Source: Sulfuritalea sp.
Lineage (GTDB): Bacteria; Pseudomonadota; Gammaproteobacteria; Burkholderiales; Rhodocyclaceae
NCBI GenBank assembly: GCA_030696505.1
Contig: JAUYSD010000317.1
Coordinates: forward strand, 1-34,378
Length of the DNA: 34,378 nucleotides
Direction of reading: 5' to 3'
In this document: positions 15,207 through 24,346 of the stretch, one piece after another
Position numbering within the stretch: the stretch's first letter is position 1
Layout of the letters: each line of letters opens with the position of its first letter
Notes under the pieces: generated by a model
Told to the model about the DNA's origin: nothing
Seen by the model: the letters and a program-made list of their open reading frames with translations, nothing else
The model's database searches: none
Position numbers and translations under genes: made by a program

Positions 15207-15821
15207 ATGAAGATCGCCTGGCTGGCCCGTTTCTGGGCCACATTGCGCACTCCGTGCATCAAGTATTCCCTGCTCACGGTGAGCAGCAGCTTCTTCGTTG
15301 CCGGCATCATTTTCTGGGGCGGCTTCAATACCGCCATGGAAGCCACCAACACCCTTGAGTTCTGCACCGGCTGTCACGAGATGCGCGACACGGTGTACCA
15401 GGAATACAAGAAGACCATTCACTACTCGAACCGCACCGGAGTGCGCGCGATCTGTTCCGACTGTCATGTGCCGAAGGACTGGGTGCACAAGATGGCGCGC
15501 AAGATCCAGGCCTCCGGCGAAGTCTGGGGAAAGCTCACCGGCGTCATCGACACGCCCGAGAAGTTCGAGGCCAAGCGCTACGAACTGGCCAGCCGGGCCT
15601 GGGCGCGCATGGTGACCACCGATTCGATCGAGTGCCGCAATTGCCACCACATCGATTCGATGGCTCCCGCGATGCAGACCGAGAAGGCGCAGCGGCGCCA
15701 CGCCAAGGGAAAGGCCGAAGGCAAGACCTGCATCGAATGCCACTTCGGCATCGCCCACAAGGAGCCGGTCGGCGCCGACGGCCCCTCGGAACTGAAGGCG
15801 AAACTGGCGGCCGGCAAATGA
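15207..15821 (+). CDS. NapC/NirT/CymA-family tetraheme quinol dehydrogenase
   Basis: 204-aa membrane-anchored cytochrome. One N-terminal transmembrane helix (about 19-40, IKYSLLTVSSSFFVAGIIFW) precedes four CxxCH sites: CTGCH (53-57), CSDCH (83-87), CRNCH (143-147) and CIECH (175-179). The first heme is followed by Met59 (CHEM), a ligand arrangement known from NrfH/NapC-type proteins. Family role: passing electrons between menaquinol/ubiquinol and periplasmic multiheme carriers. It starts 18 bp after the monoheme cytochrome, with GAGGGA upstream. In Mtr/Mto systems this is the CymA component. Confidence 0.92.
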   Translation: MKIAWLARFWATLRTPCIKYSLLTVSSSFFVAGIIFWGGFNTAMEATNTLEFCTGCHEMRDTVYQEYKKTIHYSNRTGVRAICSDCHVPKDWVHKMARKIQASGEVWGKLTGVIDTPEKFEAKRYELASRAWARMVTTDSIECRNCHHIDSMAPAMQTEKAQRRHAKGKAEGKTCIECHFGIAHKEPVGADGPSELKAKLAAGK

Positions 15822-15921
15822 TCCGGCATATTGAAAATGCATCACGCCCCGATTGCGCCTGTCGCGCGGCAGGGGGACACGCGGTTTTGATCGATTTGAA
15901 CTTAAACAGAAGGAGTAAGCC

Positions 15922-16794
15922 ATGAGACGTCTTGCCGTGTTGTTGGCGGTTATCCTCGGAGGCGCTTTGCATGCCGGCGCCTGGGCCGCAGCGCCCATGG
16001 CGGCGAAGGCCGCACCGATCAAAGGTGACCAGTGCGTTGAATGTCACAAGACCGAGGCGAAGACTTCGCACGCCTTCCACGGCGAATGCAACAGTTGCCA
16101 CGTCAATGCGGGGGACCACGCCAAGGCCCACGAAGCGCGCGAAAAGGCCAAGGGCCCCAACAAGCCGCCGAAGGTAATCGCGACCAAGCCCGAATCGGCC
16201 GAGTGCCTCGCCTGCCACGAAAGCGACAAGCGCCGCATGCACTTCTCCATTGCCGAGCACAACAAGGCCGGCGTCCAGTGCCGCGACTGCCACGGCAATC
16301 ACACGCCGAAGGTCAAGACGCTCAACGCCGGCATGGAAAAGGGCGGCAAGACCACCGCGCTGTGCGCCACCTGCCACCAGGACGTACTGGCCAAGTTCAG
16401 CATGACCTCGCATCACCCGGTCAAGGAAGGCGGCGCCACCTGCACCGGCTGCCATGATCCGCATGCCTCGAAGCAGGCCACCCTGGGCGCCGCCACGGCG
16501 CAATGCACCTCCTGCCACCAGGCGGTCCGCGGGCCTCACGTATTCGAGCATGCACCGGTGGTCGAAGGCTGCACCAACTGCCACGATCCGCACGGCGCGC
16601 CGAACCGCAGGCTGCTTTCGGTTGCCCAGCCGATGCAGTGTCTGCAGTGTCATGCGATTGCAGGCAACCGCCACGCTTTGGGCGGTGCCAACAACGACAA
16701 CGTCTCGCGTGTTTCCGGGGCCGTATTGCGCGACTGTGTGAGCTGCCACAGCGCGGTGCACGGCAGTTCAACCGACCAGCATCTGAGATTCTGA
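15922..16794 (+). CDS. Periplasmic decaheme cytochrome c (MtrA/MtoA/PioA family)
   Basis: 290-aa protein with signal peptide (MRRLAVLLAVILGGALHAGAWA) and exactly ten CxxCH motifs, beginning at Cys 38, 56, 95, 120, 148, 174, 195, 217, 240 and 272. Numerous extra histidines (for example HHP, HDPH) can give bis-His coordination. The size and heme number match MtrA/MtoA/DmsE, which plug into the MtrB-type barrel and conduct electrons across the outer membrane. A clear AAGGAG lies 7 nt before ATG 15922. A 100-bp spacer separates it from the CymA-like gene and contains a possible CCTG/CAGG hairpin but no obvious promoter. The MtrB-like gene follows after 19 bp. Confidence 0.95.
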   Translation: MRRLAVLLAVILGGALHAGAWAAAPMAAKAAPIKGDQCVECHKTEAKTSHAFHGECNSCHVNAGDHAKAHEAREKAKGPNKPPKVIATKPESAECLACHESDKRRMHFSIAEHNKAGVQCRDCHGNHTPKVKTLNAGMEKGGKTTALCATCHQDVLAKFSMTSHHPVKEGGATCTGCHDPHASKQATLGAATAQCTSCHQAVRGPHVFEHAPVVEGCTNCHDPHGAPNRRLLSVAQPMQCLQCHAIAGNRHALGGANNDNVSRVSGAVLRDCVSCHSAVHGSSTDQHLRF

Positions 16795-16813
16795 GAACTT
16801 AAAGGAAGACATC

Positions 16814-18967
16814 ATGAATGCGAAAACACAGATCAAAGTCATGGCGCTGGCCGTGGCGAGCGCGTTCGGCGCGCCCCTGTACGCGGCCGAGGGAACCGTC
16901 TTTAGCGGCGAAGCTACGCCCAAGCTCTACGTCTTCGATTACTACAAGGGAGCCGGCACCAACGGCACGCAGTTCCTCGAACGCTACAACTACCAGCAGG
17001 GCATGGGTGGCGACCAGCGCAACGGCGGCTACCTCGATCTCGACCTGAGCTTCGTCGGCAGGAACGCCGAGCGCAATACATTCGAGCTCGAGCGTCAGGG
17101 CTTCGGTGCCCACAACCATCGCGGCACGGTCAAGGCCAATACGAATACCCTGGGCTTTTCCGGCTATTACACGAATTTCCGCACATCGACCGGAGGCGTG
17201 AGCTTCCTGTACACCCCTGGTCAGATTCCAAGCGGTGGCGTGGATACAGCCTATGCGGCCGGTAGTCAGACCGGATTTGTCCGGCAGTTCAACAGCGACT
17301 CACCGGGCCAGACCCAGTTCAAGACCGATCGCACGACCTACGGCCTGGGCCTCGCATTGAAGCCGACACTGTTCGAAAACTCGCTGGCGGCGGCCGTCAA
17401 TTACGACGGCTACAAGCGCGACGGCAATCGCTTTGCCACCTATGTGCTGGGCAACGGCGACTTGACTGGCGCCAATGCCGCCAAGCGGCCCTTGCGCTGG
17501 CGCGGCTATGACAGGCCCGTCGACGAACGGATGAATCGCTACACCTTGAGCCTGAACGGCGCGCCGGGGGGGTTCAATCTGGCGTATGAGGGTTCGATCG
17601 AGAAGTTCGACAACAAGGCAAAGAATTTCCGCCTCGGCGACTTCAATGCAGCGATCAATGCCCAGGACGCTACGGTGTCCATCACTGCGCCAACGCGGCC
17701 CAACCAATTCGTGCCGGACAGCACGCTGATATCCAACAACCTGCGATTCGCCAAGAACTACGGCAGCACATCGGTGGCGGCGGGCTACGGCCTGTCGGTG
17801 CTGAGCCAGGATTCATTCTCCGCAGAGCAGGAAGTCGTCGGCTACAACACCGGGAAGATCACGACCAATAGCGCCTATCTCAACGTTACTTCGAGCGCAG
17901 TGAGCGGCATCGGCATCGAGGGCTTCATCAAGTACAACAACCGCAAGAACAATTCCAGCTTTCCCGTCGTGGGCCTGATCAATCCGGCGGCTACCGAAGG
18001 CCTCGACGTGCGCATCAACCGAATCAAGGCATTGACCTACGGCCTGGCCGGCACCTTCCGCCCGGGTGCGCTGAAGTCGACCCTTACCGTCGGCTGGAAA
18101 CACGAGGACAAAGACCGCGATCTGACCTGGAGCCAGTGGGGCGGCGGGGTGGTCTCGATCAATCCGGCGCAGACGCTCTACCGCGAGTCGACACAGTCGG
18201 ACGAGTTGTACGCCAACTGGATCGCGCGTCCAATGCCGGGGATGATGCTCCGGGTGACACCTGCCTACGTCTGGGCCAAGGACACGGGGCTAGTGGTCGA
18301 ACCGGAGAAGGCCTTCAGCCTGAAGACCAAGTTGAGCTATGCGGCGGCGAACGGCATGCTGGTCAGCGGTTATTTCAACCACAAGGAAGCCAAGAATGCC
18401 AATAATGCCTTCACCAGCAGCGCCGCTGGTGGCGCACTGGGCGCATCGGTCGGGCAGGATACCAAGAAGACCCAGCAGGCCGCGGGCGTGTCGCTCAACC
18501 TGCCGGTCAGCGAATGGATCAATACTTCGGCCAGTCTGTCGTGGATGCAGGACGATTTTGCGAGCTACTTCATCCGCAACGGTTCGCGCCGTTACGATGC
18601 ACCGACTGCCGCAATAAACTTCCTGGCGATCGATCGCTCGAACTACAGCATCGACACTTACGTCTTCACACTGGGTGGCGACTGGCAGGTGAGCGACGAA
18701 CTGCGCTGGAACGGTGCTTACACGTGGTCGAAATCGAAGGGCAATACTGCCAGCGGCTACGTCTTCGATCAGTTGGCGGCGGGCAACTCGATCGACGGCA
18801 GCATCAGCAGCGCGGTGCACAGCCTGAACCTCGGCGTCGATTACCAGCTCAAGAAGAACGTCAAGCTCAAGGCCTCCTACGTCTATGACTACAACAAGGA
18901 CGACTCCTATGCCGCCCTGACCGGTGGCTATCACACGCTGATGATGGGTGTCGGTTTCGGCTTCTGA
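16814..18967 (+). CDS. MtrB/MtoB/PioB-family outer-membrane beta-barrel
   Basis: 717-aa outer-membrane protein with signal peptide (cleavage after LYA, about residue 24), alternating aromatic/hydrophobic strands throughout and a terminal Phe (MGVGFGF) as used by the BAM machinery. Family role: a 26-28-stranded barrel sheathing the decaheme cytochrome. No cysteine occurs anywhere in the protein, so the N-terminal CxxC of Shewanella MtrB is absent. AAAGGAAG precedes the ATG. The pairing with a decaheme gene 19 bp upstream makes the assignment firm. Direction of electron flow cannot be read from sequence. Confidence 0.9.
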   Translation: MNAKTQIKVMALAVASAFGAPLYAAEGTVFSGEATPKLYVFDYYKGAGTNGTQFLERYNYQQGMGGDQRNGGYLDLDLSFVGRNAERNTFELERQGFGAHNHRGTVKANTNTLGFSGYYTNFRTSTGGVSFLYTPGQIPSGGVDTAYAAGSQTGFVRQFNSDSPGQTQFKTDRTTYGLGLALKPTLFENSLAAAVNYDGYKRDGNRFATYVLGNGDLTGANAAKRPLRWRGYDRPVDERMNRYTLSLNGAPGGFNLAYEGSIEKFDNKAKNFRLGDFNAAINAQDATVSITAPTRPNQFVPDSTLISNNLRFAKNYGSTSVAAGYGLSVLSQDSFSAEQEVVGYNTGKITTNSAYLNVTSSAVSGIGIEGFIKYNNRKNNSSFPVVGLINPAATEGLDVRINRIKALTYGLAGTFRPGALKSTLTVGWKHEDKDRDLTWSQWGGGVVSINPAQTLYRESTQSDELYANWIARPMPGMMLRVTPAYVWAKDTGLVVEPEKAFSLKTKLSYAAANGMLVSGYFNHKEAKNANNAFTSSAAGGALGASVGQDTKKTQQAAGVSLNLPVSEWINTSASLSWMQDDFASYFIRNGSRRYDAPTAAINFLAIDRSNYSIDTYVFTLGGDWQVSDELRWNGAYTWSKSKGNTASGYVFDQLAAGNSIDGSISSAVHSLNLGVDYQLKKNVKLKASYVYDYNKDDSYAALTGGYHTLMMGVGFGF

Positions 18968-18977
18968 GCGTAGGCAC

Positions 18978-19011
18978 GCGGGAAGACCTGGGTCCGCCCG
19001 GGTGTTCCCGC
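18978..19011 (+). terminator. Strong stem-loop after the MtrB-like gene
   Basis: GCGGGAA (18978-18984) pairs with TTCCCGC (19005-19011). After one mismatch a second helix ACCTGGG/CCCGGGT closes a TCCG loop. No T-run follows, so it is either an intrinsic-like attenuator or a 3' mRNA stabiliser between the core conduit genes and the last cytochrome gene. Confidence 0.55.
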
Positions 19012-19014
19012 AAT

Positions 19015-19037
19015 AGTTGGCGCTGGCGACACGGCGA
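19015..19037 (+). repeat. Dispersed short repeat, copy 5
   Basis: AGTTGGCGCTGGCG then ACACGGCGA, directly after the stem-loop downstream of the MtrB-like gene. It differs from the copy at 20523 at one position over 23 bp. Confidence 0.6.
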
Positions 19038-19191
19038 ACACGGGTTGGGTTCGCCGGTCATGTCACCGCACAGTCGCTGCAGTCCATGCAGCTCAGTCCA
19101 GCCCGAAAGTAAATGGCGTTCGGCCCCGGCTTTCCGACCACCAGTCTGCAGAGAGATGTCAGATAGCGGGGCTCTCGAAGGGAAACGGAAA

Positions 19192-20502
19192 ATGAAACGG
19201 GTAGCCTTGGCCGCACTGGCGGCATTCATGACGGGCCTTGCAGCGGCACCGGCAGTTGCCGCTGCTGCGGCGGACGCCGCGTCGATCGTGCGCGGCGGCC
19301 GACTCTACGACAACTGGAGCCGCGAGTCGAAGGAGCGCCTGCCGAATCATCCGAATCCGGTATTCAAGACCAGGCAGGTGCGCGTGGCGGCGGCCGATAC
19401 CTGGCGCTGCAGCGAATGCCACGGCTGGGACTACAAGGGCAGGCATGGCGTTGCCGGCATCCGCGGCCGGCGCAACGCCGACCCCGCGGCAGTAATAGCC
19501 GTACTCAAGGACGCCAATCACGATTACGCAGAACTGCTGCATGAAAGCGACCGGCAGGATCTTGCCAACTTTGTCGCCTACGGCCAGGTCGATATGCAGA
19601 GCCTGGTCGACTCGGCACGGCGGGCGAAGTCCGCCGCGCCGGCTTCCGGCAAGCTCTTTGCCACGGCCTGCGCTGCCTGCCATGGCCTCGACGGCGACCG
19701 CCTGCGCGAAATACCGCCTCTCGGCGAAGGCGCGCGCCAGCGTCCCCACGAAATCCTGCACGTGATCCTGAATGGTCATCCCGGCGGCAGGATGCCGGCG
19801 CTGCGCACGCTGGGCGAGGACGTGGCGGCAAAGATGCTGGCTTACCTGCAGACCCTGCCCAACGCGAATCTGGTCGCCTCGATCGTCAATGGCGGCCGCC
19901 TCTACGACGACTGGCAAATCCATTCGGGAGGCCCGGGCCAGGCCTTGCCGCATCCCGCTTATCCGCCGCAGGCCTACTATGCCAACTCGCCGGCCATGAC
20001 CTGGCGCTGCAAGGAATGCCACGGCTGGGATTACAAGGGCAGCCAGGGCGAATACGCCAGCGGCAATCATGCGACGGGCATCAAGGGCATCCGCGCCATG
20101 GCAGGCGTCGATCCCGAACAGATCACCACCGTCCTGCGCAACAGCACGCATCTTTACGGCGCCGTGCTGAAATACCGCGACCTGCTCGATCTGTCGAATT
20201 TCGTCAGCCAGGGTCAGATCGACATGGACACCGCGATCGATCCCCGCAGCCGCCTTTCGCGCGGCGATGCCGGCCGCGGTGCGGCGCACTACCGGGCCAT
20301 CTGCGCCGGCTGCCACGGCCTCGACGGCCACTTCACGGCCAAGCGCACCCTCAGCCGCGAAGCCCGCGCAAACCCGTGGGAGAGCCTGCACAAGATGCTC
20401 AACGGACACCCCGACGAAGCGATGCCCGCCTTGCGCGAACTCGACCGCAAGGTGATCGCGGACATCCTGGCCCACATCCAGAGCTTGCCGGACAGGCGCT
20501 AA
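19192..20502 (+). CDS. Tetraheme cytochrome c with internally duplicated diheme module
   Basis: 436-aa exported protein (signal MKRVALAALAAFMTGLAAAPAVA) with four CxxCH sites: CSECH (73-77), CAACH (160-164), CKECH (273-277) and CAGCH (371-375). The two halves are plainly homologous: GGRLYDNW/GGRLYDDW, TWRC(S/K)ECHGWDYKG, NFV..GQ(V/I)DM, ACHGLDG/GCHGLDG, NGHP…MPALR. Each half is a diheme unit of about 200-210 residues. ATG 19192 is chosen for the signal peptide and GAAGGGAAA upstream; an upstream extension to 19045 is out of character. Methionines near each second heme (MPALR) may be distal ligands. Likely an additional periplasmic carrier for the conduit. Confidence 0.85.
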   Translation: MKRVALAALAAFMTGLAAAPAVAAAAADAASIVRGGRLYDNWSRESKERLPNHPNPVFKTRQVRVAAADTWRCSECHGWDYKGRHGVAGIRGRRNADPAAVIAVLKDANHDYAELLHESDRQDLANFVAYGQVDMQSLVDSARRAKSAAPASGKLFATACAACHGLDGDRLREIPPLGEGARQRPHEILHVILNGHPGGRMPALRTLGEDVAAKMLAYLQTLPNANLVASIVNGGRLYDDWQIHSGGPGQALPHPAYPPQAYYANSPAMTWRCKECHGWDYKGSQGEYASGNHATGIKGIRAMAGVDPEQITTVLRNSTHLYGAVLKYRDLLDLSNFVSQGQIDMDTAIDPRSRLSRGDAGRGAAHYRAICAGCHGLDGHFTAKRTLSREARANPWESLHKMLNGHPDEAMPALRELDRKVIADILAHIQSLPDRR

Positions 20503-20522
20503 CCCGCGATCTCGCCACGATG

Positions 20523-20566
20523 AAAGTTGGCGATGGCGACACGGCGACACGGCGACACACGGCGAC
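20523..20566 (+). repeat. Dispersed short repeat, copy 6, with tandem GGCGACAC extension
   Basis: AAAGTTGGCGATGGCGACAC opens the copy. The GGCGACAC octamer is then repeated with slight length drift up to 20566. It lies 20 bp after the cytochrome stop and 30 bp before the convergent sirtuin gene. Confidence 0.6.
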
Positions 20567-20595
20567 TTTCTGCGCATCGTGCCGCAACGACGCTT

Positions 20596-21429
20596 TTAGG
20601 CGCTGCCTTGCAGCCGGTGCAGGAACTCGTCGCAGTCCTGCTGCACCTTGGCCGCCAGCAGGTGGTCGGCGCGGGTCTTGCCGAGGTTGATCGCCATCAC
20701 CGGCTTGCCGCGCTGGTGGGCATGCAGGACGAAGCGGAAGCCCGAATAGACCATCAGCGAGGAACCCACCACCAGCAGGCCGCGCGCGGCATCGATGGCG
20801 GCCATGGCGGCACCGACCCGCTCGCGCGGAACGCTGTCGCCGAAGAACACCACGTCGGGCTTGAGCATGCCGCCGCAGTCAGGACAGGCCGGGATGCGGA
20901 AGTCGGCATCGAGTCCTGCCGCCAGGTCGGCATCACCATCCGGGGCGATGCCTGCCGCCGTGCCGGCGATGCCGGGATTTGCCGCGCTGATCCAGTCCTG
21001 CACGGCCGCGCGCGGCCAGGTCCGGCGGCAGGCCAGACACAGCACCCGGTCCAGCCCGCCGTGGAGTTCCAGCACCGAGCGGCTGCCCGCCTTCTGGTGC
21101 AGTCCATCGACGTTCTGCGTGATCAGCAGGTCGATCCGCTCCCCGCCTTCCAGTTGCGCCAGGGCGCGATGGCCGCGGCCGGGCGCCGCCTGCCCCACCG
21201 TGGGCCAGCCGAGAAAGCTGCGCGCCCAGTAGCGCCGGCGCGTGCTCTCCGAGCCCAGGAAGTCCTTGTGGTCGATCGGCCGGTTGCGCTTCCATAGTCC
21301 TTCATGGTCGCGATAGTCCGGTATGCCGCAGGAGGTGCTCAAGCCGGCGCCGGTCAGGACCACCACGGAACCGCGGTCGAGCAGGCCCGCTACGCGTTGG
21401 GCGTGGCGCTCGCGGTCGACCTCGGTCAC
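20596..21429 (-). CDS. Sirtuin (SIR2-family NAD-dependent deacylase)
   Basis: 277-aa enzyme removing acyl groups from protein lysines with NAD. NAD-binding motif GAGLSTSCGIPDYR (27-40), TQNVDGLH (104-111) and catalytic His123 (LELHGG) are all present. The zinc site is C131xxC134 and C182xxC185. Insertions in the zinc loop make it somewhat longer than CobB. The start is a GTG (21427-21429) without a strong ribosome-binding site. The CopD-like gene ends 25 bp upstream on the same strand, so the two may be cotranscribed. Next to acyl-CoA genes elsewhere in the window a role in controlling protein acylation is possible but not shown. Confidence 0.9.
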   Translation of the reverse strand: MTEVDRERHAQRVAGLLDRGSVVVLTGAGLSTSCGIPDYRDHEGLWKRNRPIDHKDFLGSESTRRRYWARSFLGWPTVGQAAPGRGHRALAQLEGGERIDLLITQNVDGLHQKAGSRSVLELHGGLDRVLCLACRRTWPRAAVQDWISAANPGIAGTAAGIAPDGDADLAAGLDADFRIPACPDCGGMLKPDVVFFGDSVPRERVGAAMAAIDAARGLLVVGSSLMVYSGFRFVLHAHQRGKPVMAINLGKTRADHLLAAKVQQDCDEFLHRLQGSA

Positions 21430-21454
21430 GGTGCGCGGCGCGACGCGGCGGCCT

Positions 21455-21898
21455 TCACGGCCCGGCCAGGGCGATCACGATGGTGACGCCGCCGAGGATC
21501 AGGTTGACCAGCACCAGCTTGCGGATCGCCTCCATCGCCGCGCCGCCTGCCGGCCAGGTCTGGGCCGCCACCGCAGCCTTGAGACGCGGGTAGTAACGCA
21601 GCACGATGATCAGGTAGATCAGCATCATGACGCTGCCGATGCCCGCCATGGCATGCCAGTGCCACGGCGTGACGGCGCCGCCCAGACCGCCGAAGCGCAG
21701 CAGGCCGCTGACCAGGATGGCGATGATGGCGACGCCGACGATCGCAAAAAAACGCCCGAGCACGGCAGCCAGCAAAGGCAGGCGCTGCGGTGGCGGCAGT
21801 TGCGCCGCGGCGACCGGGCGCAGGCAGACGTGCGCGAAGAACATGCCGCCGACCCAGACGACGACTCCCAGCAGATGGATCAGGACCGCGATACGCAT
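21455..21898 (-). CDS. CopD-family integral membrane protein
   Basis: 147-aa protein with four predicted transmembrane helices: MRIAVLIHLLGVVVWVGGMFFAH, then FFAIVGVAIIAILVSGLL, MAGIGSVMMLIYLIIVL and a C-terminal LVLVNLILGGVTIVIAL. The IHLLGVVVWVGGMFF opening with conserved His is typical of small CopD/YphA-type membrane proteins. Metal or heme binding is possible but not demonstrated for these short members. Start ATG 21896-21898. A 118-bp divergent region separates it from the serine hydrolase gene. Confidence 0.75.
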   Translation of the reverse strand: MRIAVLIHLLGVVVWVGGMFFAHVCLRPVAAAQLPPPQRLPLLAAVLGRFFAIVGVAIIAILVSGLLRFGGLGGAVTPWHWHAMAGIGSVMMLIYLIIVLRYYPRLKAAVAAQTWPAGGAAMEAIRKLVLVNLILGGVTIVIALAGP

Positions 21899-22016
21899 GA
21901 TGGCAGGACCGGAAATTCGATGGCGCCATTGTAAGCATCTGCGCCGCCGAATCCTGTTGCACCGCGCCGGCAAAATGGGGGATGCTTGCATTGAACGCAC
22001 CGATACCGGAGACAAC

Positions 22017-23135
22017 ATGAGCAACAGCATCGACCGCCTGCTTGCCTATCAAATCGAGGCGCGCCACACCCCCGGCGCCGTGGCCCATGTCGAACGCGCC
22101 GGCAAGGTGCTGGCGCACCGCGCGGCCGGCCGGCTGCGGCCCGGAAGCGACGCGCCGATGCACGACGGTGCGCTGTTCCGCCTGGCCTCGCTGAGCAAAT
22201 CCATCGTCAGCGTCGCCGCGCTGATGCAGGTCGACGAAGGCTTGCTGGAACTCGACGCGCCGGTAGGCGATCACCTGCCGGAACTGGACCGGCTGCGCAT
22301 GAAATCAGGGGCGCGGCCGCAGCATGCGCCGACGGTACGCGACCTGATGCGGCACACCTCGGGCCTCGCCTACGCCTCGGAAATCCCCGACGCCGAACTG
22401 CGCGCCGCGGCAGCGCAGGCCGATTTCGCCGGGCAGATGCCCTACGTCGATGCCCAGGCCTTCCTCGACGCCCTCGCCGCGGCACCGCTCGCGGCGCAGC
22501 CGGGCACGGCATTTCGCTATGGCTATTCCACCGACGTGCTCGGCATGATCGTGGCGAAGCTCGACGGCCTGCCGCTCGGGCTGGCGCTCAAGACGCGGAT
22601 TTTCGAGCGCCTGGGCATGCACGACAGCGGCTTTGAAGTGCCGTCAGCCGCGCAGGGACGGCTGGCCGCGGCCTATGCCGAGGATGCGGCCTGGCAGGCG
22701 CGCGTGGCCGGCTATGGCCTGCGCCGGGCGGACCGGCCGTGGCTGGAAAGCGGCGGCGGCGGACTGGTGGCGACGCTGGGCGACTACGCCTGCTTTGCAC
22801 GCATGCTGGCCAACGGCGGCAGCCATGCCGGCGAAAGGCTGCTGTCGCCGGACCTGTTCCGCGAAATGTGCCGCAACCAGCTTCCCCCAGACGTCGACGG
22901 CCCCGTCGGCTTTACCGGCCCCGGCTTCGGCTTCGGGCTCGCCCTGGCGCTCAGGCTCGACTGGGGCGCCGCAGCCATGCCCTGCGCGGCGGGCGAGATG
23001 GCCTGGTCCGGGATCAGCGGCACGGCCCTGTTCGTGCATCCGGACCAGCGCTGGTTCGCCCTCTGCTTCACCAGCAACATGAGCAGCCGCATGATGGCGC
23101 GCATGGAATTCCGCCGCGCGGCGGGCCGGCTATAG
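22017..23135 (+). CDS. Serine hydrolase of the class C beta-lactamase/EstB family
   Basis: 372-aa enzyme. LASLSKSIVS holds the SxxK nucleophile motif (Ser58, Lys61). The YGYSTDVLG segment supplies the tyrosine of the YxN/YxS motif, and WSGISGT stands in for the KTG strand. This combination is typical of EstB/CubicO-type esterases or peptidases rather than true antibiotic-resistance beta-lactamases. No signal peptide is apparent, suggesting a cytoplasmic protein. Start ATG 22017 has GGAG 6 nt upstream; a longer frame upstream runs antisense through the CopD-like gene and is not real. Substrate unknown. Confidence 0.85.
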   Translation: MSNSIDRLLAYQIEARHTPGAVAHVERAGKVLAHRAAGRLRPGSDAPMHDGALFRLASLSKSIVSVAALMQVDEGLLELDAPVGDHLPELDRLRMKSGARPQHAPTVRDLMRHTSGLAYASEIPDAELRAAAAQADFAGQMPYVDAQAFLDALAAAPLAAQPGTAFRYGYSTDVLGMIVAKLDGLPLGLALKTRIFERLGMHDSGFEVPSAAQGRLAAAYAEDAAWQARVAGYGLRRADRPWLESGGGGLVATLGDYACFARMLANGGSHAGERLLSPDLFREMCRNQLPPDVDGPVGFTGPGFGFGLALALRLDWGAAAMPCAAGEMAWSGISGTALFVHPDQRWFALCFTSNMSSRMMARMEFRRAAGRL

Positions 23136-23164
23136 GCGGGCCGGACTGCGTGACGGCGCCGGCC

Positions 23165-24343
<1,179 letters not shown>

Positions 24344-24346
24344 GGC

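Noticed and set aside
22017-23135. Antibiotic-resistance beta-lactamase
   Set aside because: Has SxxK but lacks a clear KTG triad and signal peptide; the sequence fits EstB-type esterases better.
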